Assembly (NCBI GenBank): GCA_900155495.1
Contig: FTLJ01000147.1
Coordinates: 1-64,000, forward strand
Reading direction: 5' to 3'
DNA from: Porogramme epimiltina
Taxonomy: Eukaryota; Basidiomycota; Agaricomycetes; Polyporales; Polyporaceae
Length of the DNA stretch: 64,000 nucleotides
Positions 45,532 to 57,443 of this stretch are shown here, one piece after another. The notes below the pieces were generated by a model that was given only the letters and a program-made list of their open reading frames with translations, did not search any database and was not told the origin of the DNA. Every line of letters begins with the position of its first letter. Within the stretch, counting starts at the first letter, position 1. Made by a program: the position numbers and the translations under genes.

Positions 45532-47214
45532 CTAGAACAGCACGTCGAAGCCCTCTACCGGCTGCCACTCCGTCTCTATGCTCTCCACGTCGAACAACTT
45601 CTCGAAGCATCGCAACCCAGGCGTCGAGAAATGCTTGTACGGCTGCAACCGGTCCAGCTTCGCTCCGCACCGGTAGCAGTAATGTTGTTTGCATCGGGGG
45701 CACGTCATCTGCGGGGACAACAAACCGATCCTCAGCGCCAGATTCATCGAGCGAACAAAGCCCGCCCGTACGCACATGATTGCACCCGGAGTGTTTCTCG
45801 ACACGCAAGTCGCAGCTCGGGCACGGCGTCCCAGTGCTGTGTCGCAGCCACTCCTGGAACGCGAGCTCTTCCTCGTATTCCTTCACCAGCTTCCGAAGCG
45901 TACTCCGCCCGAAGCGCCTCTCCATCCGTGTCCTCTCCGGCGAGTCGTCAGTGAGTTCGATGTACTCCTTGAGAAGGGCCGCCGTAGCAGAAATAGGACA
46001 TGTCGCGACTGGTCCGTGCCTTCGGATGGATAAGTAAGTCGAGTGCAATGTCATGTCATGATCCCGCGCTGACGTACCATGTCCGTTTGCAATAGACGCA
46101 GAACGAGTAGCTACAGCTTGGACACGTCCGCAGTCGCTCCCAGGGGGAGTCTTCATCGACGTCCAGTGGGCGAGGGATGGGCGTGTGACACATATCCAGA
46201 GGACAGTACACAAGTGTTGGATCTGGAGGCACGCAGTTAGATGAGGAGATCAATTCGTTGATCGTCAGAGACCGCCACCTTTTTCCAATGCCTGCTTCAT
46301 GCGTAACCATTTCCACCGCAGAAGCTCCTCTTCGGTCACTACACGCCGAACTTCTTCCTCCGTGGCTTCATTGTGGGCTTTCACACACCCCGGGTCTGGG
46401 CATCCGACACGGGCAACGTCGCCTTCCCGAATGCACAACCCCCAAAAGTCTTCCAGACAGGAACGACAGAAGACGTGTGAGCACGAGAGCATGATGCATC
46501 GCGCGCCCTTGATGGACGTCAGGCACACTTCGCATTCGAATGAGTTCTGTGAGAACCGCGCGGCCTCAGTAGAGTTGTTGTAGTTCTCCAGTGTCGGGAG
46601 CAGGAGTTCAGGGTTAGGGTGCGAGAGACTGTTCGATGCATGGATGAATGTTGCAAGGGGTTGGTAGCATGATGACATACCATACAACTCGTCGTCCGCT
46701 CTCGTTGGAGACCATACCAAGTTCTTCCAGGAACTCGCCACTCCGTATCCACTCCACCCATGTATAGAGCACGCCATCTCCTTTCTCCCACTTCGCCAAT
46801 AAGCAGTCGCATAACTCACTAGTGAAAGAGAGCCATGACTGCGTGACGTGTATCGTCTGAATTTCCGGAGGTACGAAAGGGTAGCCTGAAGGCAGGCATA
46901 TGTCCAGGAGAACAGGGGGTAGTGTCTTGAGCGTGACACTCTGAGCCTCCGGAGGATTAGATGATTCGCCGTCCCTCCGATGGGCCTTGACGATATAGAC
47001 TACTGTTGATTCCGGGAGTTCCACAGGCACCTCAAGCTTAATCGCGTCCTTCGACGACCCGACAGACAGGCAGTCGGGATGGATCGACTGAAGACGTTCA
47101 TAGTATTGTAAGCAACCCTGGAACACACAACGACAGGTCAAGACGTACTTCGAGGACCTCCCGCTCGACCCGCTGCAACTCTGTGCATGCGTCGACGTCG
47201 TACTCGTCGCTCAT
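45532..47214 (-). CDS. ITT1: RWD plus RBR ubiquitin ligase (RNF14/ITT1 type)
   Basis: RNF14-family ligases carry an RWD domain for partner binding and an RBR catalytic module; RNF14 acts on stalled translation factors in animals, and yeast Itt1 interacts with release factors. The start at 47214 reads MSDEYDVDACTELQRVEREV. The RWD domain follows: ERLQSIHPDCLSV, LLDICLPSGYPFVPPEIQ and CDCLLAKWEKGDGVLYTW. RING1 is FECEVCLTSIKGARCIMLSC, HVFCRSCLEDFW. The IBR holds VYCPLDMCHTPI and CPSCSYSFCVYCKRTW. RING2 is PCPSCDLRVEKHSGCNHMTC, whose last Cys is the predicted catalytic residue, restored by a splice inside GCNHM. It ends EWQPVEGFDVLF. Domain order is exactly that of the family; seven or so introns. 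Confidence 0.9.
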
Positions 47215-48239
47215 GGTGGCGGTCGCCACTCACGTATACCAGTGCCACAGTGCCACATTTTGTCTTCACTGCTTCGGGGTGCTGAGTCAGTTGCACCTCA
47301 CAGTCGGATCTCCCGGGTTAAGGTTTCAGATTGCTTCCACGCGTATATCTGGAGCACTGGGGATAGAAACGCCATAGCCACGTCCCGGTGGCGCAGGTAG
47401 GTTTATTACTTTGCGTAATGACGGTAGCAGGATGGCAGAGACCGGTCGAGCACCCAGACGCGCAGGATCAAGCACGAGGGATATTTACGACCGCGTTTCG
47501 CAATTGTGCTGACAACCCTGACATGTCACACTCTATGCCGATGTAGTCACGTTCGGCACGTTAGTGTTGAGGTCACCCCCGGGTCCGTCATGCTTACTGC
47601 AGCTGGCCGCAACGTCGACGCCACCACGAGTTATTTATCTTGAGCGCGCCTCCGGCCATCCGCTTGGATCACGGGAAGCGATGAAGTACAGATGGCCACC
47701 TTCTTGCCGATGACATCCGTCTCCTAGAGCAATTGACCCGTCTAACCCTGAGCACGGTCCAGCTATTCTGGTGCTAGCCTTGAGGAAAGTTAAGCTCACA
47801 GACAAAACTTGACCAACTTTTTCTTCCGATGGGAGACGTTCATGGAAACCATCGATCAGTATGCGCAATACGCCACCGATAACCAGCCACTACAGCCTGC
47901 ACTCGTCCCTCCCAGAACGATCTCGGCCCACAAAGTGGCAAGAAGCAAGCGGTAGCGCGAAGGCCTCGAGGCAAGCGGAGAGTAGAATAATACATTTATC
48001 GGACCGTACACTATGAGTATACACAAACGATGCTCGTGACCGTCAGACGACAACAGAACGGACATTGTCCCAGATACAATCGCAACGTAAGACCCAGAGA
48101 ACAAAGGAATGCCCAATACCCAGAAGGAGCCATACGCGACGACAATCGAGTGGTGGAGAAGATGAGAAGTTGCAGGCGGTTCTAGAGCTAGTCATGCGAC
48201 GACGGGAGATGCATCGCCGTGGGTGTGGGTGGGGTGCGC
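47215..48239. other. Intergenic, no gene seen
   Basis: 1,025 bp upstream of the ITT1-like gene and downstream of the next minus-strand gene. Small frames (for example 47635-47868 and 47856-48116) show no domain and no splice continuity. No tRNA or repeat recognised. Confidence 0.45.
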
Positions 48240-48918
48240 TTAGCCTATGCGCGGGCATTTCTCCAAACGGCTGAGAGCACCCTTCAGAGCACACCGATCA
48301 GCTTCGTGGGCGACCCTAATGCCGATCATGCACACCTTTGGTAGCAACATTGCGTCCTCCAGGCTGCGGACGATGAACGCAGCCCAATCGTGGCAGGTAG
48401 CGTTGCCTTGGGTCCGCTTCCGATTGCGAGTGTTGACGAGCTCGGCGGCTGTGTCGCTGTATGCTTCGAGGGTGCTCAGGACGCTGTCGTTGACCTCCCC
48501 GAGAAGGATCTTGCCCGCGTACGAGCCGGAAGGGTGGTTGCTCGTCAACGGGACGCGACGGACCACACGAGCCTCGAATAGCCCAGTGAAATCTGAAACA
48601 GCCTGGGAGACGAAGGTTGAGAAGAGTGCCGGGCGTAGTAATAGACGCGGGAGTGCAGACCTCATAGACGGTGGCGTACGCGCGATCATTAGCTTCGTAA
48701 GTGACGGCGAGTGTCCAGTGCCTGGGTGTGCTTTGAGAGGACGTGTCGTACCAGATGAGCCAAAGGTATGCGCCCATACTGCGGCGGAAGCAGTGTCATT
48801 AAAAGAATCGGCGAAGGAAGGCTGCCAGTGGACGAACTTACGAAGCAGAAGAGAAGACGTCAGGGTGCTGGGCTGCTTTGGATTGCTGTGGGGCGCGGTC
48901 ACAGAACTGGACTCTCAT
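48240..48918 (-). CDS. Unknown protein with His...Cys pattern, possible papain-like fold
   Basis: Not assigned to a named family. Three exons join in frame. Exon 1 from 48918 reads MRVQFCDRAPQQSKAAQHPD up to FSSAS. Exon 2 reads MGAYLWLIWYDTSSQSTPRH followed by WTLAVTYEANDRAYATVYE. Exon 3 (acceptor CCCAG) begins AVSDFTGLFEARVVRRVPLT and contains KILLGEVNDSVLSTLEAY and NATCHDWAAFIVRSLEDAML. It ends LEKCPRIG with the stop at 48240-48242. The order of a strand-borne His before a helix starting with Cys-x-x-Trp recalls circularly permuted NlpC/P60- or PPPDE-like hydrolases, where His precedes Cys. That is a pattern-level inference. No signal peptide is visible. About 175 residues. Confidence 0.6.
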
Positions 48919-49407
48919 CGAAGGAGAAGTAGCCCCACCGAAAGTCGTGCAGTCCCTGGGACGAGGGGGCTCAGGGAGAGGGCATGAGAAGACGGGCTCT
49001 ACGGGGACGCAGGCGGCGGCATATATGGACTGGCAGGAGCGGCGGCGCTAACTGCGAAAAGAAGAGAGGCTGAGAGACGGGCAGGGCTGCGCCGCCCAGC
49101 CTCGCCCGGCGGGGGGCGAGGTCAGCGCGCATCTCAGGCAGTGGATGGGACCCAATCGGCCGCGGCAAAGGAAAGTGGGAGGAGATGCGCCCGATGTGAT
49201 CTCGAGTGCCACGTGCCCGACGCGGTCCGACAAGCTTTCTTTGCAGACAGCCCGGGCGCGGCCTCTCGACGTCGTGCTTTTCATCCCAGCCCTCTCTCCG
49301 GACTCCGGCCTCATGCGCCCCTAGTCGCTCTCCGCCGGCCTTTCCTCTCTCTCCTGTGCTTGCCACCATCACGTCCGACTCGATTGCGCTCTTCGCGGGA
49401 CTGTGCC
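48919..49407. promoter_or_regulatory. Divergent promoter, unknown gene / URB2
   Basis: 489 bp between outward-facing starts. An in-frame extension of the URB2 frame upstream of 49408 exists but reads as low-complexity Arg/Ser/Leu sequence and is taken as leader. Confidence 0.45.
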
Positions 49408-52400
49408 ATGGCTGCGCTACTCAACGCGCAGGACTTCATCCGCGCGCTCAAGGCCTCCGCGGACCCACCACAAGTCGGAGGACCCTTCAAAATTGAAATC
49501 GCCAGGCAGGCATGGGACTCCCCGTCCCTCTATGTCCCCAACAAGGCGGAGGCGATCGCCGAGTGGCTGCTCTCGACCTTGCTCAAGGACAAGTCGAGGC
49601 GTCCGTACGTTGTTCTGTTCTCTTTACCCGTCGTCCCAACCAGTAACCCGTTCGCGAGCAGCGCCGAGAATCCCATCTGTGACGACCGGTACTGGAAGCT
49701 TCTAGGCGACCTACTTTCTAATTCAAACGGCGCGAAGGTTGACAACCACCCCCGCTCGCCGCGTCCATGGCTCGTCCCGCTTCTCAGCCGCATTCCGATT
49801 GCCCCAGTCATCCTCTCCTACTTCGACATACTCCGTGCCGGCGGCGCCTCAGTCGGCGCTTTCCACGCAGTCGCCGCTCGCTGCATTTCCGCCCTCTGGC
49901 CTCTCGCCGTCCCCAAATTCAGCCCAGAAACGTTGCTCGAGTGCTTCGGCGCAGTAGTCCAACTCGGCATCTCGAGCGGCATTCCCGACGCCCCATGCGA
50001 CCCGCTCCAGGCCCTAGACGAGTCCCGCGCGCTCTCCGCGATCGTATCGTCGTACCGGGCCTCCCTTGCCAACTCAGCGGGGAAACGGAAGGTGCGTGCT
50101 TGGTTCACTTTCCGCCCGGAGGATGCGGAACACTGAGGTAATCGCCACCAGCAACTTTACGCGCTCTTTCTCAAGAAGCATCTCTCCTGCTGGCTGCAGC
50201 TCGTATCATGGGCCCGTGAAGGCCAGGCGGCGACTATTGTGTCTGATATCTACGATGCCGGCATTGAGACCATGTTTGGGCTGGATACGATCAAGCAGGC
50301 AGCTGACCACAAACATGATACGGTTCTAACGGAATCCCTGGAAGCCGCGCTGGGGGAATCGTCGGACGCCGTCTTCCGAGCCCTTCCCCAACTTTTTGCA
50401 TCGTACATTCAAAGTGTGAAGCGCCACAAGGGCGCGCTCTTCAGCCAAGGATCTAATCAAGCTCCGGGACACATTACGGAACAAGTGCAGCGCGCGACTA
50501 TGGCGTTCTATGCCGGATTCGTCTCCTTGGCTCACATGAGCGTCGATGTCCCGGCATGGCAATGTCGAGTCTCCTTGCTCGAATTAGTGGAGAAGGAAAA
50601 CCTGCTGAGCCCAAAGGATGAAGACGCAAAGGCACTGCTTAGAAGGGATGGAGAATTGGCTATAGAGGTTCTGTCAGATGCTTGGGATGGTTTGTTCTTA
50701 CAACCACATGTAATACCAGCCTTGCGTTCTGATAGAGTTCACAATAGAGACATCTGTCCCCCGAATCGATCGCGCCGTGCAGATATTGGCGACACTCACA
50801 AGGATCGATTACGACTTAATGTCGCCTTCCTTCCCACTCGTATATCCGAAGATGATGGCTGTGAGTGTCTCTTCTTCCGCTCCCGTGACTATTCGGGGTG
50901 CTTGGGATCTCATTCAAGCTCTATAGGTCCACGGCAGGGTTCAATCGGCCTCGCAATTCCTTAACTTGCTCCTAGAATACGACGCGAAGACCAGAAGTTT
51001 ACCGTCGGCAATCGCTTACGTCTCTGAGGCGTTCTCTGTCCACCATTTAGAGCGCATCCCAGGAGGCCCGCAGGCGGCGTACCGCGTCGCTTCAGCGGGT
51101 CCCCTGACCAGTCTTCCTTTTCTGGACGAGTTATCCCGCGTCGTACACAGCTTCCTGACTCCAGGCCAGGTCCTAGACCTGATTGGTGAGGTTGCGCGAC
51201 GCCTCGCGGACGCGTACGACGGCTTCCGCGAGTGCGAGGCGAGGCGCACCGCCGACCGCGGCGATGGGCCGCGCAAGAAGCGCAAGAAGGAGCGGGACGC
51301 GCCGGCCCCGGCCCCGAGCGCAGGCGACGGCCGCGCGGGGGCCGAGCACCTCGCCGTGTCGTTTGCGCTCGTCGCGCGGACGATGGTCGTCGTGCTGCGC
51401 GCCTTGCCGCTGCAGAGCCTCGCTGACGAGGGCCGCGCGGAGGCCGAGCGGAGGGTGCGAGAGGTGCACGCTGCGGTCGCTGCGCGCGTGCTGGCCGATG
51501 CGTTCGGGGGGGCCGGGAGGCGAGAGGAGTGGGCGTGGCAGGTTGTCGGAGCGGGCGCGCTGAGGCTGCACTATGGGCTTTCGTGTGCGCGCGGGCTGCC
51601 GCCGCAGCCGCCCCTCGATCGCGATTTGTTGACGGCGATCCTGGGATGCATCGGAGAAGAGGACACTTCACCCGAACTTGTCGTGGAAATTGTGAGTGTG
51701 CTGCTTCGTATTGTTTCGTGCGGTTCTATCGGTGCTGACTGCACATTAGCTACGAACGTTATTGCATCAATGCAGCACTTCTGCTTTCGAAGCCGACGCT
51801 ACGCTTGACGGGATACTTGATTATCTTGCGGCTCATCTGTCGAAGAAGACTGTGCCTTGGTCAGGCAAAGCCCACGACTTGGCCTCGCATGCTGAAGGTG
51901 CTATAGCTATTTTGCACCTACTACTCGACAGGTGGCTGCCAGAATTCGAGTGAGCCGTCCCCTCTCCCTACAACCCGGCGTGATAATCCGTGTTGACCAT
52001 TCTGTTAGCGCGTGGGCAAATCCTAAACAACTGGAGCGGCTGGCATCAATATTGGTCAACGTCGACATGGAACCCAGTCCATCATCGTCAGGCCTGCATA
52101 TACAGGGCGTGTTGACGAAAATGCTCCACGATGCACAATTTTGGGAGTTACACAAACTGCGAGGTAGGATTTGCCGCATTACCAGGCCCCTGTTCCGAGT
52201 CTTAGAGAGGCTATTTACAGATGCTTTCCTGGCTCAACTCAGTGAGCAGACGGCATGCTTGGCAGACATGGATCTCCCAGGGCTCTTGTCATCACTGTCA
52301 GCCGACTCTCCCCACCCATCTACAGCTGCAGTTGTTCGAGTCGCAGCGGCTTTCAGTGTCCTTCATTTAACGCCGCTCGAATTTGTTCCTCGCGGAATAC

Positions 52401-54544
52401 ACCTTGAGTTCCTCAAACGAGGGTTTGCAGCTGACGTATCGATCTCCCTGACATTGCGTTGCTCCAAAAAACCACGAGTGTCCGAGAGACACCTTGTGAT
52501 CGTCAGAGATGTCCTGCGACGAACCATCACACATCTGGATACCGTCGAGAGCCTGGTGCGTGACTATTTTCAAGGTCATGGGCTACTCTAATGACTGCTC
52601 CAGGCCGATTCCCCATTCTGGTCTTATTTGTCAGAACCTGGGCTGACGAATGAGAACCCTAGTCAGGAGCTGATTTCAGCAACTGTGGATTTAGTAGACA
52701 TTTACCAAAAGTAATTGCAATTGATCGTGTTTACTACCGGGGCTAACTTCGTACTTTCAGATCTCTCATCCGCATTGTTCAAAGGAAACCCAGCGTAGGC
52801 CAAGTATTGGAGCACCTTGTTGTTCGTTGTGGGCGGGCATTCGAACACAATACATCTAGCGTAGCACAACGCGCGGCCCTGCTGCTCATCGATGCAGTCT
52901 TGCAGACCCCTCCTGGAACCAGGTATGTCGGTGTATCGTCAAGGGATGATAGCTTACTTATTGGCGCACACAGTCTCCACCCCGACTGTGACGCGGGATT
53001 CCACGCGTTGCATACACGTATGCTTGAGTTTGCCACGCCGTTACTCCTAAAAACCTCGCAGGAAAGCATCCCGTTAGATGAATTCTTACTAGATGTTTGG
53101 TCTCATCTACGCACGTTCGGTCGTTGGCTTGGGAAAGAAGGCATGTATTCCAAAAGAGATAATTGTAGGTAGCTAATAAACATTTCCCCAGAACAAGTAC
53201 CTTTCATTGGCAAGGAGCTGACAAGAAGGCTACTGTGTACCGAGAAGCCGCAGACAGTTGTGCCTTTGGCCCCCATCGCATTGTCAATACTCCTCGGAGA
53301 ATCACAAACTCCGGGTCATCCAAACCACACAGAACAAGTCGAATACACAATAGTAACATACCTGTCCTTGGCTCGTGTTTGTGGATCTACAGGTATTTAT
53401 GTACTCTCTATGCTGCTTCCCGATCGTTTCTGACACTCTACTGGTAGGCATGCAAGAGGGACGGATATCTAGCGCGTGCCGCACATTACCGACAACTACA
53501 TTTTCCCTCATGCTTGACCTTGCCTACGACGGTTTACGAGCTGAGGGCGGCCTTGTTCCGGATGATGTGGCTAGTCTCGTCCATCTTTCTTCAGTGCTAT
53601 TGCGTGACACACCAGAAGGTGAGTATGACGTACCTATGCCAGTCCAATTATTGAGTTGTCGCAGGGACCTCGAAAATTTGCCAAGCACACACTACAAAAT
53701 GCTTGAACCTTTTCGCAGACGATGAACGCTACATCACTCTGCCGTCTTTGCGTCGCGAAGCTCTTGACTTCCTCGTCCGCCAGTGCAACGATCGGGTGAG
53801 CTTCCACGCAACGTATCCCTCGTTCTTTTCTGACAAGCAGCCCAGCCTGCTTCCCTGCGTACCGCCGACATTCCCGCCATCTGGTCCTTCCTCCAAGCAC
53901 TTCTGGCCGGTTCCTCCACCCACGATTCCAGCACGGACCTCACAATCTTCCACGGCGTCGTGAACGCCCTCGGTGCGCTCGTCCGCCTTCGGCGTGACCT
54001 CGTCCTGCACACCCTGCCGCACCTCGGAAATGCGCTCCGCAGGCTCATCGCGTGCCTCCGCGCACCGCGCCCCCAGCTCGGCGCGAAGCAGCGCCGGCTC
54101 GTCATGGACACCCTCCCCCGCTGGCTCGCCCCGCCGCTCTCGTCCCCCGACGCGCCGACCCAGGCGCTGGGCGCAACGGAGAGCAAGGCGCTCGCGCGGC
54201 TACTCACGACGCTGCTCACGAAGACGCTCGTGCGCGGGCACGACGGCGCGCAGGGGGAGAAGGGGCAGGGGCAGAGCAGGAAGCCCGAGGCGCTCGCGCG
54301 GCCGTTCGCGAAGCACGCGGCGTACGTGCTCGCGGCGCACGCGGAGGCGGCGAACGACGCGCTGTGCGTGCTGGGCGCGGGGGTGCGTCGCGAGCTGCAG
54401 CCGGGGCTGTTCGCGCTGTGCGACATGCTCGGGGAGCACAGCCGGGACGCGATGATGGTGTCTGCGCTCGACGCGGGCGGGAAGGCGACGATGAAGGCGC
54501 TGTGGCGCGAGTATGAGAAGCAGCGGTATGTCGGGAAGGGCTGA
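49408..54544 (+). CDS. URB2: Urb2/Npa2 ribosome-biogenesis factor
   Basis: Urb2 is a large nucleolar helical-repeat protein needed for early 60S (27S pre-rRNA) processing. The start at 49408 gives MAALLNAQDFIRALKAS. The first exon ends at the donor after SLANSAGKRK (50093) and joins in frame to QLYALFLKKHLSCWLQLVSW. The middle is Leu-rich, helical and poorly conserved, and split by a dozen or so short introns. The C-terminal Urb2 domain is diagnostic: KHAAYVLAAHAEAANDAL, GVRRELQPGLFALCDM, then RDAMMVSALDAGGKATMKAL and WREYEKQRYVGKG, stopping at 54542-54544. A basic patch (RKKRKKE) near 51280 could be a nuclear signal. Several central exon boundaries are uncertain by eye. Near 1,400 residues, as expected. 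Confidence 0.88.
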
Positions 54545-54695
54545 GGGGCGGGGGTTGAGGTGGGTGTCTGGATGTGCGGGCGTGTGTTGCTCTACGTGTG
54601 CGTGTAATAGCTTTACAACCAAAAAGTACAGATAGCGCGACTCTTCTATATACCCTGAGATACGTCATGCCCGTGCTCCCGAGCCAAGGCAACGT

Positions 54696-56474
54696 TCACT
54701 TCTGTTCAGCGGCCGGCCGCTTGACCTTGACGTAAACACTGCTGTAGCTGCGGCCGTTGGGCGTCGACTTCTTCTCTGGGGCCACGAACCCGGCGGCTTT
54801 CTTCTCCTCCGCGAGCTTGCGGATGAGAGCGAGCAAGTCCTCCACTGCCTGCGGGGACGTCTGGACGTGCACGACGAGGCGGGAACCCCCGAGGCTGAGA
54901 GGCTCAGGCAACTGGCTTGCCCGCTCCACGAGCTCGGCGAAGCTTACGCCGATCGGCGATGGGTCGAAGAATACCTGCAACGAGCGTCTTAGTGGCTGCA
55001 CTTTCCCCCCGCTCAGATAAGCATACCATGCACGTCTCCGCCGGGCTGGTGATCTCGACCCCAAGCTCCACGAGGCCGGCCTCTAGCCTACGCGTGAGGT
55101 CGTGCACCGCAGGCAAGCGCGGGAAGTTGTGCGTGAGCGCGTACGCGGCGGAGCCGGCCATGAAGCCGGTCTGGCGCATGCCGCCGCCGAACATCTTGCG
55201 GAACCACCGCGCCCGGGCGATGAAGTCTTTGCTGCCGACTAGGCACGACCCGATTGGGGCGCCTGAAGGTTTATGCTTCGTTAGAGGAACGGCATGCGGA
55301 TTGGTGGAGGGAAACACGCACCGAGGCCCTTGCTGAAGCACAGGCTGACGCTGTCGAAGGGGGCGCAGAGCTCGTTAAGTGGCGTGCCGGTCTCGGCAGC
55401 GACGTGCCAGATTCGCGCGCCGTCCAGGTGCATCATGAGGCCGTTGCTGTGGGCGTAGTCGGAGATGCGGATGATTTCCTCTTGAGGGAAGATTGTGCCG
55501 TTGAGCGTGTTCTCGAGTTCGATAACCGCCGTTGGGCAACTTTTTACGAGATGTCAGTACAGTCATTGGGCCGAGAATCATGGAATTATCGTGTGACCCG
55601 TACCTGTGAATCTCCTGACCGAGAACGACGTGTTCTTGTACGTCCTCAAGGGTCAGGTGGTGGCCTGTGGAAATTTAGGTGAAGACTGTATGCGACGGTT
55701 CGTACGGCCGGAACTCACCATTGGATGGCACAACCATTTGGGCGTGCGCACCAGAGTGGTGAGCCAGGCCGCCAGCCTCGTACCTGCGGACCGCGTTAGA
55801 TAACCACCAAACGCCAAGGCAGTCAATCACGGTAACGCGCACCTTACGATGTGCGCACGATGGTCACACAGAACAGCGTACGGAGGCTGCTTGAGGTGTG
55901 TCCTCAAAGCAATCTGGTTGGACATGGTCCCGGAAGGGATGAAGAGAGCCGCTTCCTTGCCAGTGATTTTGGCCATATGGGCTTCCAGGGCCTTAGTGCA
56001 AGGCTCGTGATAGACGTCGTCGCCGACGGAAGCCCGCGCGGCGTAAAGGTACATATCCTGAGTGGGCACTGCATCTGCCGTAAGAAATGTGACAGTGCGC
56101 GAAGGCGGTAGTTTCACTAACCAGTAATGGTATCGGCTGGGAGGGATAATAGGTAAGAATGGGGTGTTTTGAATTGTGTGCGTCACCAGTAAATGTACGG
56201 TGACGTACAGATGAAGCTCCGGGACACTTGCTTTATCCCATTCTTGGTGTCCTGCGTGCGCGCTGTTCAGTCAAGAAAATACTGAAGAGGGAGGGACATG
56301 ACTCACGTCTTCCTGAGTCAAGGTGAAAATGTCGACCTTTATTTGCTCAGCGATCTGGGCGCGGGCGGCTTCCATATTAGCGGACATTGTGAGCGCAAAA
56401 CACCTTCTAGACGGGGCAAATTGGGGTGGCGGCGGACGGCGGAGGAGACGAGGCAGATAGTAGAGAAGAGACAT
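54696..56474 (-). CDS. GLY1: L-threonine aldolase, PLP-dependent
   Basis: Cleaves L-threonine or L-allo-threonine to glycine and acetaldehyde using pyridoxal phosphate. Two in-frame starts exist. 56474 gives an Arg-rich leader (MSLLYYLPRLLRRPPPPQ, then FAPSRRCFALT) that looks mitochondrial; 56387 gives MSANMEAARAQIAEQI, a cytosolic form. A 15-nt exon at 56122-56136 supplies the SDTIT motif. It continues VPTQDMYLYAARASVGDDVY, GKEAALFIPSGTMSNQIAL and LMMHLDGARIWH. The PLP-binding Lys is in SLCFSKGLGAPIGS. The C-terminus ends RPAAEQK at 54696. About eight introns. Fold and catalytic residues are complete; stereochemical preference cannot be read from sequence. Confidence 0.93.
56122..56136 (-). 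other. 15-nt microexon of threonine aldolase
   Basis: The exon is flanked by introns of 72 nt (56137-56208) and 47 nt (56075-56121), both with GT..AG ends. Including it changes FIYAVPTQDM into FISDTITDAVPTQDM, restoring the SDTVT-type motif conserved in threonine aldolases. Length is divisible by three, so skipping stays in frame. Confidence 0.75.
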
Positions 56475-56831
56475 GGGAATGCATTCGAATGAGGATTATT
56501 TGTAGTCCAAGATCCGGCTTCCGAGAGCGGCGCGGCCTGGGACAAAGTAGTCAGCAGCCGGGCTCTCTTACAGGCTCGCAGCAGCGCGGCCTGCGGTCCG
56601 CGGGCCAGAGTCAGTGTGTGGCGAGAAATCTGAAATCCCGAAAGACGCCCATCGAGATGAGATTATCGTCCTCCGATTGGCCACGTGAGCCTAGACCCTG
56701 GCCGTCTAAGGCTCTAAAGCCTCTACGTCCCCTCCCGGCCGCCGCCTCTCATCCACTGCTCCCCCTTCTCCCAGCTCTCGTCTCGTCTCCCCCGCCCCGC
56801 ATTCCACGTCTCTTTCTCAAAGCCACTCGCA
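56475..56831. promoter_or_regulatory. Divergent promoter GLY1 / ZNF706-like
   Basis: 357 bp between the outermost starts. The ZNF706-like side is pyrimidine-rich, as is common for fungal leaders. No TATA box clear. Confidence 0.45.
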
Positions 56832-57234
56832 ATGGGTAACGTACGACAGTCGCCCCACGTCAAGCGTCTCTCCCCTCTCAAATTTCTTCTCCCCATTTTA
56901 TAGGGTGCTAAGGCTGCTCAGAAGAGGGAGAGGAACGCCGGCAAGGCGCAGGGCGCGGCCAAGAGCCAGACCAAGACCAACGAGGCCGCGAAGAACATCA
57001 TTTGCGCGACCTGCCGACAGACCTTTGTACGTCCTCCCCCTCTCGCCACCGGCGACATCTGCGCGCTGACCTCCTACCCTAGCTCTTGACTACCCGTGCT
57101 CCGGCGTGAGTGTATATTTACAGGCAACAGACTCATCCACGGCTCCTTGTTAACATTTTGCCAGTCTGGAGGAACACGCGCAAAACAAGCACGGCAAGCC
57201 GCTGGCTGAGTGCTTCCCCACGTTTGGAAAGTAG
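56832..57234 (+). CDS. Small ZNF706/4F5-like zinc-finger protein
   Basis: A family of short basic proteins with one C2H2-type finger, found from plants to animals, with poorly defined roles. The first exon encodes only MGN (56832-56840). Exon 2 gives GAKAAQKRERNAGKAQGAAK, then SQTKTNEAAKNIICATCRQT. A 25-nt-scale third exon encodes F-LLTTRAPA, and the last exon reads LEEHAQNKHGKPLAECFPTF before GK and the stop at 57232-57234. The finger uses CATC and HAQNKH. The product is about 75 residues, the usual size. Its very short first exon matches a common pattern in fungal housekeeping genes. Four exons are needed to cover a product this small. Confidence 0.88.
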
Positions 57235-57443
57235 TCTAGAGGTCTTCGCGTCATCCGTTTTTACTTCATCTTCCTGGCCATTGGTTGTACATCTGTTCCT
57301 CCTGTTTCCCCATAGAAGTATCGTCTCATGAGATGTGCTAGCTTGCTAGTGAGTAGAATTAGAGTGATCGTAAGGATACAAATATGCCGTGTGCGGTCAA
57401 GAGACTGGCCGCTCTGCGTCTAGCCTCCGTGTGGGCCCACCCC

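Noticed and set aside
49141..49407. N-terminal extension of URB2
   Set aside because: The frame is open upstream but reads as Arg/Ser/Leu low-complexity sequence with pyrimidine-rich DNA. The MAALLNAQDF start fits better.
54052..54516. 154-codon plus-strand frame in the URB2 C-terminal region
   Set aside because: Wrong frame of the URB2 last exon; the correct frame gives the conserved Urb2 C-terminal domain.
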